A DNA stretch of 7,894 bases from assembly GCA_945874515.1 (NCBI GenBank), contig CAMCHA010000095.1, forward strand, positions 1-7,894, given 5' to 3'. The notes beneath the pieces are model-generated. The model searched no databases, had not been told where the DNA came from, and worked only from the letters and a program-made list of their open reading frames with translations. Each line of letters begins with the position of its first letter. The stretch's first letter is position 1. Below are positions 1 through 5,569 of the stretch, one piece after another. The translations under genes and the position numbers were made by a program. Source of the DNA: Asaia bogorensis. GTDB taxonomy: Bacteria > Pseudomonadota > Alphaproteobacteria > Acetobacterales > Acetobacteraceae.

Positions 1-33
1 GTCGGCGTAATTCACGCCTGATTTTAGGTCAAC

Positions 34-65
34 AAAACGGCGCGGGGCCTTCCCGCGCCGTTTTT
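34..65. terminator. Rho-independent terminator, probably bidirectional
   Basis: A perfect 13-bp stem pairs 34-46 with 52-64 (AAAACGGCGCGGG and its complement) around a 5-nt loop, and a T-run at 61-65 follows on the plus strand. On the minus strand the stem ends in TTTT, so it can also stop leftward transcription. It lies about 20 nt past the stop codon of the alpha/beta hydrolase gene and is therefore the natural end of the four-gene leftward operon. It may also end a rightward gene to the left of the window: one plus frame has a TGA at 19-21, but too little is left to identify a gene there. Confidence 0.85.
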
Positions 66-84
66 GTTTGGGGGATGGGGCGGG

Positions 85-933
85 CTACCCCGCCGCCGCC
101 CACACCTCCGCTGCTGCGCGCAACAACACCCCATCGCGGCGCCAGAGCGCTTCCAGCACACGGAAATGATCCGCCTCTGGCACTGGGATCAGCGCGCCGG
201 GTGCCTGCGCCTCCGCACGGTGGCGATGAAACACACGGCTTTGCCGGCGCAGTTCCGGCAATTCCCGCGCGCCATAGGCAATGGCGATCGGCTTTTGCAC
301 CACCGGCCGGCGGATCGGCGAATGCGCCGCGATTTCGGCGGGCATCAAATGCAGCTTGTCGTTCAAATTGGTCTCGGCGAGTGGCGCCAATTCATAGATG
401 CCGGAGATAGCCAGCGCGCCGACTACCAAGGGATGTTCCGCCGCCAGCGCCGCCAAATGCCCACCTGCCGACCAGCCGGAAGCAACCACCTTACCCGCCA
501 CGCCATGCGCCGCACCATGCGCGCCGAGCCAATCCAGCGCGGCGTGGATTTCACCCACAATGCGCGTCATGGATGCTTCAGGCGCCAGCGTATAGCCGCA
601 AATCCCAACCGACCAACCGGCGGCCAAGGCGCCTTCGGCCATAATGGCGAAATCTTCCCGCCGATTGCGCTGCCAATAGCCGCCATGGATGAAGACCAAG
701 CACGGCGCATCGGCGCGCGCGGCGGGGTAGAGATCCCATTGTTCCCGCGCGCCACTGCCAAAAGGCAGATCAAGATGCCCAGTATGCTTGGCGCGAAACG
801 CCTCAGACAGCGTATTGCGATTGGCGACCTGCGCCGCGCTATCCGCCACGCCGGCCAGATTGTCATAAGCCGCATCGCGCGCGGCCTGGGTCCAGCCAGC
901 CCAGCCTTCGGGCGTGGCATAGGGGCTTGTCAT
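85..933 (-). CDS. alpha/beta hydrolase, kynurenine-formamidase-like (HGGYW family)
   Basis: This 282-residue cytosolic protein belongs to the alpha/beta-hydrolase fold. It carries the oxyanion-hole motif HGGYW at residues 83-87 and the nucleophile elbow GWSAGG at 153-158, with Ser155 as nucleophile. The probable base is His256 in EADHF, and the probable acid is Glu224 in the GARELPE segment. The HGGxW motif, the RDAAYDN segment near residue 20 and the SGIYEL segment (177-182) before the lid resemble bacterial kynurenine-formamidase-like hydrolases, which cleave N-formyl amides or related amides and esters. No signal peptide is seen. It is the last gene of a leftward operon; its ATG overlaps the dehydrogenase stop as ATGA, with a GGAG about 10 nt upstream, so translation is probably coupled. 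No tryptophan or kynurenine genes accompany it, so kynB is not assigned. The family call is firm and the substrate is unknown. Confidence 0.88.
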   Translation of the reverse strand: MTSPYATPEGWAGWTQAARDAAYDNLAGVADSAAQVANRNTLSEAFRAKHTGHLDLPFGSGAREQWDLYPAARADAPCLVFIHGGYWQRNRREDFAIMAEGALAAGWSVGICGYTLAPEASMTRIVGEIHAALDWLGAHGAAHGVAGKVVASGWSAGGHLAALAAEHPLVVGALAISGIYELAPLAETNLNDKLHLMPAEIAAHSPIRRPVVQKPIAIAYGARELPELRRQSRVFHRHRAEAQAPGALIPVPEADHFRVLEALWRRDGVLLRAAAEVWAAAG

Positions 934-1898
934 GGCTTGATCACTCCAATGGGGGCGCCGGCAAGGAAGGCATTGGTCGCTGCCACCGCCACGTCGTAAT
1001 AGGTGCGGTAATTCTGTTCCGTGACGTATCCCAAATGCGGCGTCAGCACGGTATTCGGCGCGCTCAGGATTGGGTGGTCCGCGGGCATGGGCTCGATATC
1101 AAAAACATCCAAGCCAGCGCCGGCGATGCGCCCTTCCTTCAGTGCGGCAATCAGCGCTGCCTGATCAATCAGCGGGCCGCGGCTGGTGTTCACGATGAAG
1201 GCGCTTGGCTTCATCAGGGCCAAGTCGGGCGCGGTGATGGTGTTGCGCGACCGTTCGGACAGAATCAAATGCAGCGTCACTACATCGGCTTCGCGCAGCA
1301 AAGTTGCCTTGTCCACGCGGGTTGCGCCAATCTCGGCTGCGCGTTCATCGGTCAGGTTGGTGGACCAGGCCAGCACCTTCATCCCGAAGGCCTGGCCGAT
1401 TTTCGCAACCCGCCCGCCAAGCTTGCCAAGGCCAATCACGCCAAGCGTTTTGCCTTCCAACCCAAGGCCGATATGCGTCTGCCAGCGCCCGGCGCGCAGC
1501 GCATCCTGCTGGCGCGGAATATCGCGCACCAAGGACAGAATCAGCCCCCAGGTGAGGTCCGCCGTCGGATCGCCCGATGTGCCCGTGCCGCAAAACACCA
1601 CGCCACGCTCAGCGCAGGCGGCTGCGTCAATGGAACGATTGCGCCCGCCGGTTGTGATGATGAGCCTGAGATTGGGCAGCGCTTCGATCAGCTTGCGCGG
1701 AAAGGGCGTTCTTTCGCGCATCGCGAGGATGGCATCAAAAGGCTTCAGCCTTTCAACCAACGCCGCGTGATCGGTGATGGTATCGCGAAAGACGGTGATC
1801 TCAACGCCCTTGGGCAGCTTGTCCCAGGGGCCGAGGGAAAGCGCTACGCCTTGGTAATCATCCAGAATGGCGAAACGCTTGAGGGGGGCAACAGACAT
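930..1898 (-). CDS. D-2-hydroxyacid dehydrogenase family protein
   Basis: A 322-residue, full-length member of the D-isomer-specific 2-hydroxyacid dehydrogenase family, which interconverts 2-oxoacids and D-2-hydroxyacids with NAD(P)H. The Rossmann dinucleotide motif GLGKLG is at 156-161. The expected catalytic triad is present: Arg240 in NTSRGPLID, Glu269 in DVFDIEP and His288 in LTPHLGY. The position at the end of the second Rossmann strand, where NAD-specific members usually have Asp, reads AWSTN (Ser179), which may allow NADP; this is inference. The start is supported by AAGGA at 1910-1906, 8 nt before the ATG. It lies 16 nt after the thioesterase stop and overlaps the hydrolase start by 4 nt, so it is an internal operon gene. 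The motifs do not allow a choice between phosphoglycerate-, hydroxypyruvate- or other 2-oxoacid-specific activity. Confidence 0.92.
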   Translation of the reverse strand: MSVAPLKRFAILDDYQGVALSLGPWDKLPKGVEITVFRDTITDHAALVERLKPFDAILAMRERTPFPRKLIEALPNLRLIITTGGRNRSIDAAACAERGVVFCGTGTSGDPTADLTWGLILSLVRDIPRQQDALRAGRWQTHIGLGLEGKTLGVIGLGKLGGRVAKIGQAFGMKVLAWSTNLTDERAAEIGATRVDKATLLREADVVTLHLILSERSRNTITAPDLALMKPSAFIVNTSRGPLIDQAALIAALKEGRIAGAGLDVFDIEPMPADHPILSAPNTVLTPHLGYVTEQNYRTYYDVAVAATNAFLAGAPIGVIKP

Positions 1899-1914
1899 AA
1901 GGTGTTCCTTGAAA

Positions 1915-2358
1915 TTAAGAAGGGTTCAGGGTGATGCGCTGCAGCGCGGCGCGCAGATTTTCCGGCAAGGGTGTTGGCGTTTTCTGCGTGGCGCGATCCA
2001 CATAGACATGCACCAGATAGCCCTCAGCACTCGCCTCATCTTCATCATTGCGGAAGATGCCGACCTCATAACGGACGGATGTATTGCCCGCGCGCCCGCA
2101 GCGGAGCCCGCAGGTGATGTCATCCGGGAAAGCGATGGGTGCGAAATAGCGGCATTGGGTTTCGACCACCAGGCCAATCACCGGTGCAGTCGGGATATGC
2201 AAAAACCCTGAGGAGGTCAGGAAGCGCGCCACCGCACTATCTATCCAGGAATAATAGATGACGTTGTTGATGTGGCCATAGACGTCGTTGTCCATCCAGC
2301 GTGTCGTGATGGGCACGAACATGGCGTAATCGGCGCGCCGGGCGCGTTGCTTGCTCAT
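1915..2358 (-). CDS. acyl-CoA thioesterase, hot-dog fold (4-hydroxybenzoyl-CoA thioesterase/YbgC-like)
   Basis: A 147-residue single-domain hot-dog protein, the usual length for this family. The N-terminal signature TRWMDNDVYGHINNVIYYSWID (residues 19-40) matches the YbgC/4HBT pattern in which an Asp in the D-x-D-x-x-x-H segment (D23/D25, H29) takes part in thioester hydrolysis. Its likely role is cytosolic hydrolysis of a short-chain or aromatic acyl-CoA to the free acid plus CoA. The start is 9 nt after the stop of the upstream binding-protein gene, with AGGGG about 6 nt before the ATG; an internal Met13 is a less likely alternative because it sits just before the signature. It is followed after 16 nt by the dehydrogenase. 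The pairing with a 2-hydroxyacid dehydrogenase would fit release and then reduction of an acyl product, but nothing in the sequence shows that directly. Confidence 0.88.
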   Translation of the reverse strand: MSKQRARRADYAMFVPITTRWMDNDVYGHINNVIYYSWIDSAVARFLTSSGFLHIPTAPVIGLVVETQCRYFAPIAFPDDITCGLRCGRAGNTSVRYEVGIFRNDEDEASAEGYLVHVYVDRATQKTPTPLPENLRAALQRITLNPS

Positions 2359-2367
2359 GCGCTGCCC

Positions 2368-3273
2368 CTAACGACCCAGGGCGCGCGTCACAATCGCGTG
2401 GTCCACGCAATCGGCGAAGCTTGGTTCTTGCTTGATCACGCCAGCAGTTTTCATGGCACCACGTAGTTGTGTGAAGGCCGCTTCGGGGAAATGCGGTGTT
2501 TCCGGCCACAGCCGCGCCGCCTGATAGCGCGCCAGGCCATGGGTCAGCTCGGCCAATGTCACATCGGGAAAAAGCGGCGCGACGCTGGCCGCGATCTCTG
2601 CCGCAGGTGCCGCGTAAACATAAGCCAGCGCATCGGCCAAGGCGCGCGTCATGGCTTCGAACTCTGCGCCAAAGCGCTGGATGTTCGCCTCCGTTGCATA
2701 AAGCGCCGTGTAAGCGCTCGGCCCCCGATCAGAAGCGCTGTGCCACACCGCGCCGCCCTTGGCTTCCAACCGTGTCGCGAAGGGTTCGAACATTTGCGCG
2801 ACATCCAAGCTGCCATTCGCGACTGCATCAGCGTTTTCCGCCATTGTCCCGTCAGTCACGCGCGCCATGGCGTCAGGGTCCACGCCCGCCTGGCGCAGAT
2901 CATCCTGCAAGCACCACCAAGGGGTCGGCACTTCCTTCACGCTGCCGAAACGCAGCTTCGGCAAATCCTTCAGGGTGAAACCAGGATTGGCGCCGCGGCC
3001 GAGCAGCATAAAGGGATCGCGCATCACCACCGCGCAGAAGGACCGCAAGGGGCAGGCGGGATCGGCCGCGCGCATCATGATCACGCGCATGGGGCCAGAC
3101 CAGGCGACATCGGCCTGGTCTGCCAGCAAAGCCTCCGCCGCCTTTGTTGGGTCTCCGGCCGTGGCGCGGGTGACCGTCACGCCATGGCGCGCGTAAAAAC
3201 CGCGCTGTTCGGCGACATAAAACGGTGCGTAGAAGACGGCGCGGAAGGGTTCGGCAAGGCGGATGGGCTTCAT
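2368..3273 (-). CDS. NMT1/THI5-like substrate-binding protein without a signal peptide
   Basis: A 301-residue protein with the type-2 periplasmic-binding fold of the NMT1/THI5 (SsuA/ThiY-like) family. The N-terminal strand-helix FYAPFYVAEQRGFYARHGV (14-32) and the downstream AEALLADQADVAW segment (46-58) are typical of it. ABC transporter members have a secretion signal, but this one begins MKPIRLAEPF with no hydrophobic stretch or lipobox. The start is well supported by AAGGAG at 3287-3282, 8 nt from the ATG, so the lack of a signal is probably real. At the positions where yeast Thi5 has its active-site Lys and His (K62, H66), an approximate by-eye alignment shows other residues (near Ser59 and Arg63), and the Cys-rich CCCFC motif is absent, so Thi5 pyrimidine-synthase chemistry is unlikely. 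It heads the leftward operon, and no permease or ATPase gene is in the window. The role could be cytosolic ligand binding or an uncharacterised enzymatic function. Confidence 0.82.
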   Translation of the reverse strand: MKPIRLAEPFRAVFYAPFYVAEQRGFYARHGVTVTRATAGDPTKAAEALLADQADVAWSGPMRVIMMRAADPACPLRSFCAVVMRDPFMLLGRGANPGFTLKDLPKLRFGSVKEVPTPWWCLQDDLRQAGVDPDAMARVTDGTMAENADAVANGSLDVAQMFEPFATRLEAKGGAVWHSASDRGPSAYTALYATEANIQRFGAEFEAMTRALADALAYVYAAPAAEIAASVAPLFPDVTLAELTHGLARYQAARLWPETPHFPEAAFTQLRGAMKTAGVIKQEPSFADCVDHAIVTRALGR

Positions 3274-3297
3274 AATCGGGGCTCCTTCAGGGTGACC

Positions 3298-3326
3298 ATT
3301 CTGCCCGAGCTTGGCGTTCCGGTCAG
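3298..3326 (-). promoter_or_regulatory. candidate sigma-70 promoter for the leftward four-gene operon
   Basis: Reading the minus strand, CTGACC (3326-3321, 4 of 6 to TTGACA) and CAGAAT (3303-3298, 4 of 6 to TATAAT) are separated by exactly 17 nt. The predicted start near 3291 leaves a leader of about 18 nt carrying the AAGGAG site at 3287-3282. The spacing is ideal and the position sensible, but the match is moderate and this is a by-eye call. Confidence 0.35.
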
Positions 3327-3417
3327 CCCCGTCCGACCCTGCCCCGAGTCGCGCTTTGCGGTGTTTCTGAACATCGGCCTCTAAGGCCTTGCGGGATCAG
3401 CAGGAAGCACGCAACCC

Positions 3418-3447
3418 CTTCGCCCGCCAACCAGAAGACGCTATATG
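3418..3447 (+). promoter_or_regulatory. candidate sigma-70 promoter for minCDE
   Basis: CTATATG at 3441-3447 resembles the CTATAT-type -10 boxes common in alphaproteobacteria. CTTCGC at 3418-3423, with a 17-nt spacer, is a weak -35 (4 of 6 to CTTGAC). A start near 3454 would give a leader of about 70 nt that includes a small GC hairpin (gggtgcc...ggacaccc, about 3452-3471) and the DnaA box at 3481-3489. The -35 is poor, so confidence is low. Confidence 0.35.
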
Positions 3448-3480
3448 TTGTGGGTGCCGCCGGGGACACCCACTAAAAGC

Positions 3481-3489
3481 TGTGGATAA
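3481..3489 (-). promoter_or_regulatory. perfect DnaA box (TTATCCACA) in the minC leader
   Basis: The plus strand reads TGTGGATAA, the exact complement of the high-affinity DnaA box TTATCCACA. It lies 37 nt before the minC ATG and about 27 nt past the predicted minCDE transcription start. A hand estimate at roughly 64 percent GC gives about a 2 percent chance of such a 9-mer anywhere in this window. It is the only perfect box I found, so it does not mark an origin. It could act as a DnaA-responsive regulatory site for the division genes. Confidence 0.5.
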
Positions 3490-3526
3490 CTCGAAGGCGC
3501 ATCGAGATCGAGCCCCTAGGAGTTCC

Positions 3527-4309
3527 ATGCCAAGCGCCGCGCCAAGGCCAGATAACGCCACCCGCATTGAACCCTTTCGCCTGCGCGGGGCGAATTTCAA
3601 TCTGCTTGTGCTGCGCCTGCTGGATCATCGCCCGGAAGTGGTGGTGCCGGCGATTGGCGACCAATTCCGCCGCGCACCTGGCTTTCTGCGCTTTGCGCCG
3701 ATTGTACTTGGCCTGAGTGACATTCAGGTGCCGCCTACCGAAGTGGATTTCCCCGGTCTGATCCAGGGCCTGCGGGAGCTTGAGATCATGCCGATCGGCA
3801 CCACCGGCGGCACGGCAGAAATGCGCAATGTGGCGATATCCTACGGGCTGCCCCCGGTGAGGAGCATAGGCGGCAAGGATACGGATGAGGACATCACCGC
3901 AGCGCCCGCGCCTGCGGCTGGTGAGGCCGCGCAGGCCGCACCTCCCCCGCCGCTGCCCATCACCAAGCCCGCTGCCGCACGCGCGACCATGGTGGTGGAC
4001 CAGCCCGTGCGCGCCGGCCAGCGCATTTGGGCGGAAGGTGCTGATTTGATCATCACCTCCACCGTCAATGCGGGGGCCGAGGTGATTGCGGATGGCAATA
4101 TCCATGTCTATGGCGCGCTGCGTGGCCGCGCCATAGCGGGTGGTGCGAACAATATGGAAGCGCGGGTTTTCGCGCTGAATTTCGATCCGGAATTGGTTTC
4201 CATCGCCGGCTTCTACGCCGTGCGGGAAGGCTTTCCGGCAGCACAGATTGGCAAGGCGATGCAGGTGCGGCTGGTGGGTGAGCGCATGCGCTTCGACCCC
4301 ATCACCTGA
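3527..4309 (+). CDS. minC: septum site-determining protein MinC
   Basis: A 260-residue inhibitor of FtsZ polymerisation that is recruited to the membrane by MinD. The N-terminal domain (about 14-115, beginning FRLRGANFNLLVLRLLD) is followed by an Ala/Pro-rich linker (about 120-152). The C-terminal beta-helical MinC_C domain (about 154-254) carries VRAGQRIWAEGADLI, the segment GAEVIADGNIHVYGALRGRA (183-202) and ELVSIAG (222-228), which are strongly conserved and used for dimerisation and MinD binding. The ATG at 3527 is preceded by AGGAG at 3518-3522 with a short 4-nt gap. The frame is open upstream to an ATG at 3389, but that extension would run through the promoter region and DnaA box, has no MinC similarity and is rejected. 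It is the first gene of minCDE, with minD 35 nt downstream. At 260 residues it is longer than E. coli MinC (231), mainly in the linker. Confidence 0.96.
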   Translation: MPSAAPRPDNATRIEPFRLRGANFNLLVLRLLDHRPEVVVPAIGDQFRRAPGFLRFAPIVLGLSDIQVPPTEVDFPGLIQGLRELEIMPIGTTGGTAEMRNVAISYGLPPVRSIGGKDTDEDITAAPAPAAGEAAQAAPPPPLPITKPAAARATMVVDQPVRAGQRIWAEGADLIITSTVNAGAEVIADGNIHVYGALRGRAIAGGANNMEARVFALNFDPELVSIAGFYAVREGFPAAQIGKAMQVRLVGERMRFDPIT

Positions 4310-4344
4310 TCGTTGTGCGTTAGAGTCTTAGGGAGGCAGAGGAT

Positions 4345-5163
4345 ATGGCTCAGGTTATCGTGGTGACATCGGGCAAGGGCGGCGTCGGCAAGACGACATC
4401 AAGCGCCGCCTTCGCAACCGGCCTTGCCCAGCGGGGCAAGAAGACGGTGGTGATTGATTTCGATGTGGGCTTGCGCAACCTCGACCTCATTATGGGTGTC
4501 GAACGGCGCGTGGTGTTCGACATTATCAATGTCATCCAGGGTGAGGCACGGCTGAGCCAGGCGCTGATCCGCGACAAGCGGGTTGAATCCCTTTCCATCC
4601 TGCCGGCGTCCCAGACCAAGGACAAGGATACGCTGACCAAGGAAGGGGTTGCCAAGATCATCGAGGAATTGTCCAAGGAATTCGATTACATCCTGTGTGA
4701 TAGCCCCGCCGGCATCGAAAAGGGCGCGCTGCTTGCGCTGTATTTTGCGGATCAGGCGATTGTGGTGACGAACCCGGAAGTCTCCTCCGTGCGCGATTCA
4801 GACCGCATTCTTGGCGTGCTGCAATCCAAATCCAAGCGCGCGGAAGAAAAGCGCGAACCGGTGAAGGAACATCTGCTGGTGACGCGTTTTGACCCGAACC
4901 GCGTGGAAAAGGGCGAAATGCTAAAGCTGGAGGATATTCGCGAAATCCTGGCCATTCCGCTGCTTGGTGTGATTCCGGAAAGCGAAAGCGTGCTGCGCGC
5001 TTCCAATACCGGCACGCCGGTGATCATGGATAATGAAAGCAACGCCGGCCAAGCCTATGCAGATGCGGTTTCCCGCTTCCTGGGTGAAGATGTGCCGCAT
5101 CGCTTCCTGGAAGCAGAGCGCAAGGGCCTGTTCCGGCGCCTATTTGGTGGGAGGGCTGCGTAA
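4345..5163 (+). CDS. minD: septum site-determining ATPase MinD
   Basis: A 272-residue ParA/MinD-type ATPase that cycles between cytosol and membrane, carries MinC to the membrane and is released by MinE. The deviant Walker A motif SGKGGVGKTT spans 9-18, with the signature lysine Lys11 and P-loop Lys16. Switch I is IDFDVGLRNLDL (37-48, Asp38 and Asp40), and the Walker B-like DYILCDSPAGIEKGA contains Asp119. The C-terminal amphipathic membrane-targeting helix is visible as KGLFRRLFGGR (260-270). The start has GGGAGG at 4331-4336, 8 nt before the ATG. The stop TAA overlaps the minE start as TAATG, so minD and minE are translationally coupled, as expected for proteins needed in a fixed ratio. The length is normal and all key residues are present. 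Confidence 0.98.
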   Translation: MAQVIVVTSGKGGVGKTTSSAAFATGLAQRGKKTVVIDFDVGLRNLDLIMGVERRVVFDIINVIQGEARLSQALIRDKRVESLSILPASQTKDKDTLTKEGVAKIIEELSKEFDYILCDSPAGIEKGALLALYFADQAIVVTNPEVSSVRDSDRILGVLQSKSKRAEEKREPVKEHLLVTRFDPNRVEKGEMLKLEDIREILAIPLLGVIPESESVLRASNTGTPVIMDNESNAGQAYADAVSRFLGEDVPHRFLEAERKGLFRRLFGGRAA

Positions 5164-5444
5164 TGTCCTGGCTCGATTTCTTCCGTGGCCGGCGCAAGGA
5201 TGATAGCGCCGTCGCCGCCAAGGAAAGGCTTCAGATTGTGCTGGCGCATGAGCGCATTGGCCGCAATCGTGAGGATTTTCTGCCGAAGCTCCAACAGGAA
5301 TTGGTGGCGGTTGTCGCGCGTTATGTCGCGATTGATCCCAGCAAGGTGAATGTGCATCTGGATCGCGGCGGGGACATGTCCACGCTTGAGATCGAGATTG
5401 AACTGCCCGCACCTTCCGCGATGCGGGTAGCGTCAGCGCGGTGA
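5163..5444 (+). CDS. minE: cell division topological specificity factor MinE
   Basis: A 93-residue full-length MinE, which stimulates MinD ATP hydrolysis and drives its release or oscillation so that MinC action is confined to the poles. The N-terminal membrane-contacting segment is SWLDFFRGRRK (2-12). The anti-MinCD helix follows (about 13-31, AAKERLQIVLAHER), and then the topological-specificity and dimerisation domain (about 36-82, with FLPKLQQELVAVVARYV and STLEIEIELP). The start overlaps the minD stop by one base (TAATG), and GGGAGG at 5149-5154 inside minD provides the ribosome-binding site. The TGA stop lies in the loop of a perfect 10-bp hairpin (5433-5455). It is the last gene of minCDE and converges with the large membrane-protein gene. 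Confidence 0.97.
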   Translation: MSWLDFFRGRRKDDSAVAAKERLQIVLAHERIGRNREDFLPKLQQELVAVVARYVAIDPSKVNVHLDRGGDMSTLEIEIELPAPSAMRVASAR

Positions 5445-5455
5445 AACCGCGCTGA
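5433..5455 (+). other. perfect stem-loop with the minE stop codon in its loop
   Basis: TCAGCGCGGT (5433-5442) pairs perfectly with ACCGCGCTGA (5446-5455) around a 3-nt loop. The minE stop codon TGA (5442-5444) lies at the top of the stem and in the loop. No T-run follows directly, so it is not a canonical intrinsic terminator. It may stabilise the mRNA 3' end or help termination together with the next hairpin. Confidence 0.5.
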
Positions 5456-5474
5456 AAAGGGCGCTGCTTGGAGT

Positions 5475-5514
5475 ATTTTCAAGCCAAGTGGAAACACTTG
5501 GCGGCTCGGAAAAT
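5475..5514 (+). terminator. two-part stem-loop downstream of minE
   Basis: GCCAAGTG (5483-5490) and CACTTGGC (5495-5502) form a perfect 8-bp stem capped by a GAAA tetraloop. An outer 6-bp stem pairs ATTTTC (5475-5480) with GAAAAT (5509-5514) across an internal loop. It is placed to end or protect the minCDE transcript, but the U-tract of a classical terminator is missing (GCGACC then an A-run follows), so the terminator label is tentative. Confidence 0.4.
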
Positions 5515-5520
5515 GCGACC

Positions 5521-5569
5521 AAAAAAACTTTAGTACGTATCCGGTGAACGAATGTTCACGGGACACGTA
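5521..5569 (-). terminator. probable intrinsic terminator of the large membrane-protein gene
   Basis: On the minus strand a long hairpin starts right after the TGA at 5572-5570. TACGTGTCC (5569-5561) pairs with GGATACGTA (5542-5534) using one G-U wobble, then comes a C-C mismatch and the inner stem GTGAAC/GTTCAC with a 4-nt loop. A run of seven T follows at 5527-5521, about 6 nt after the stem. In plus-strand RNA the wobble becomes an A-C mismatch and no U-run follows, so the signal points leftward. Confidence 0.6.

Noticed and set aside
1..21. C-terminal tail of a rightward gene (TGA at 19-21)
   Set aside because: Only six codons would remain and other frames also close here, so nothing identifies a gene.
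85..933. KynB, tryptophan-degrading kynurenine formamidase
   Set aside because: The family resemblance is clear, but no kynurenine-pathway gene is nearby and the operon content points elsewhere.
64..999. Long plus-strand open frame antisense to the alpha/beta hydrolase
   Set aside because: The translation is rich in Arg, His and Cys with no family motif, while the minus frame has complete catalytic motifs; typical GC-rich shadow frame.
927..1934. Long plus-strand open frame antisense to the dehydrogenase
   Set aside because: Shadow of a gene with an intact Rossmann motif and catalytic triad; no recognisable domain in this frame.
2368..3273. Thi5-type pyrimidine synthase for thiamine
   Set aside because: The Lys/His active-site positions and the CCCFC motif of fungal Thi5 are not present, and no thi genes or obvious TPP riboswitch were seen.
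2467..3384. Long plus-strand open frame antisense to the NMT1-like gene
   Set aside because: Low-quality composition and no motif; the minus frame has a strong ribosome-binding site and a family match.
3389..3526. N-terminal extension of minC to an ATG at 3389
   Set aside because: It covers the candidate promoter and DnaA box, has no MinC similarity, and a ribosome-binding site precedes the ATG at 3527.
3274..3526. Replication origin suggested by the DnaA box
   Set aside because: Only one perfect box, no cluster of boxes, no AT-rich unwinding region and no origin-linked genes.
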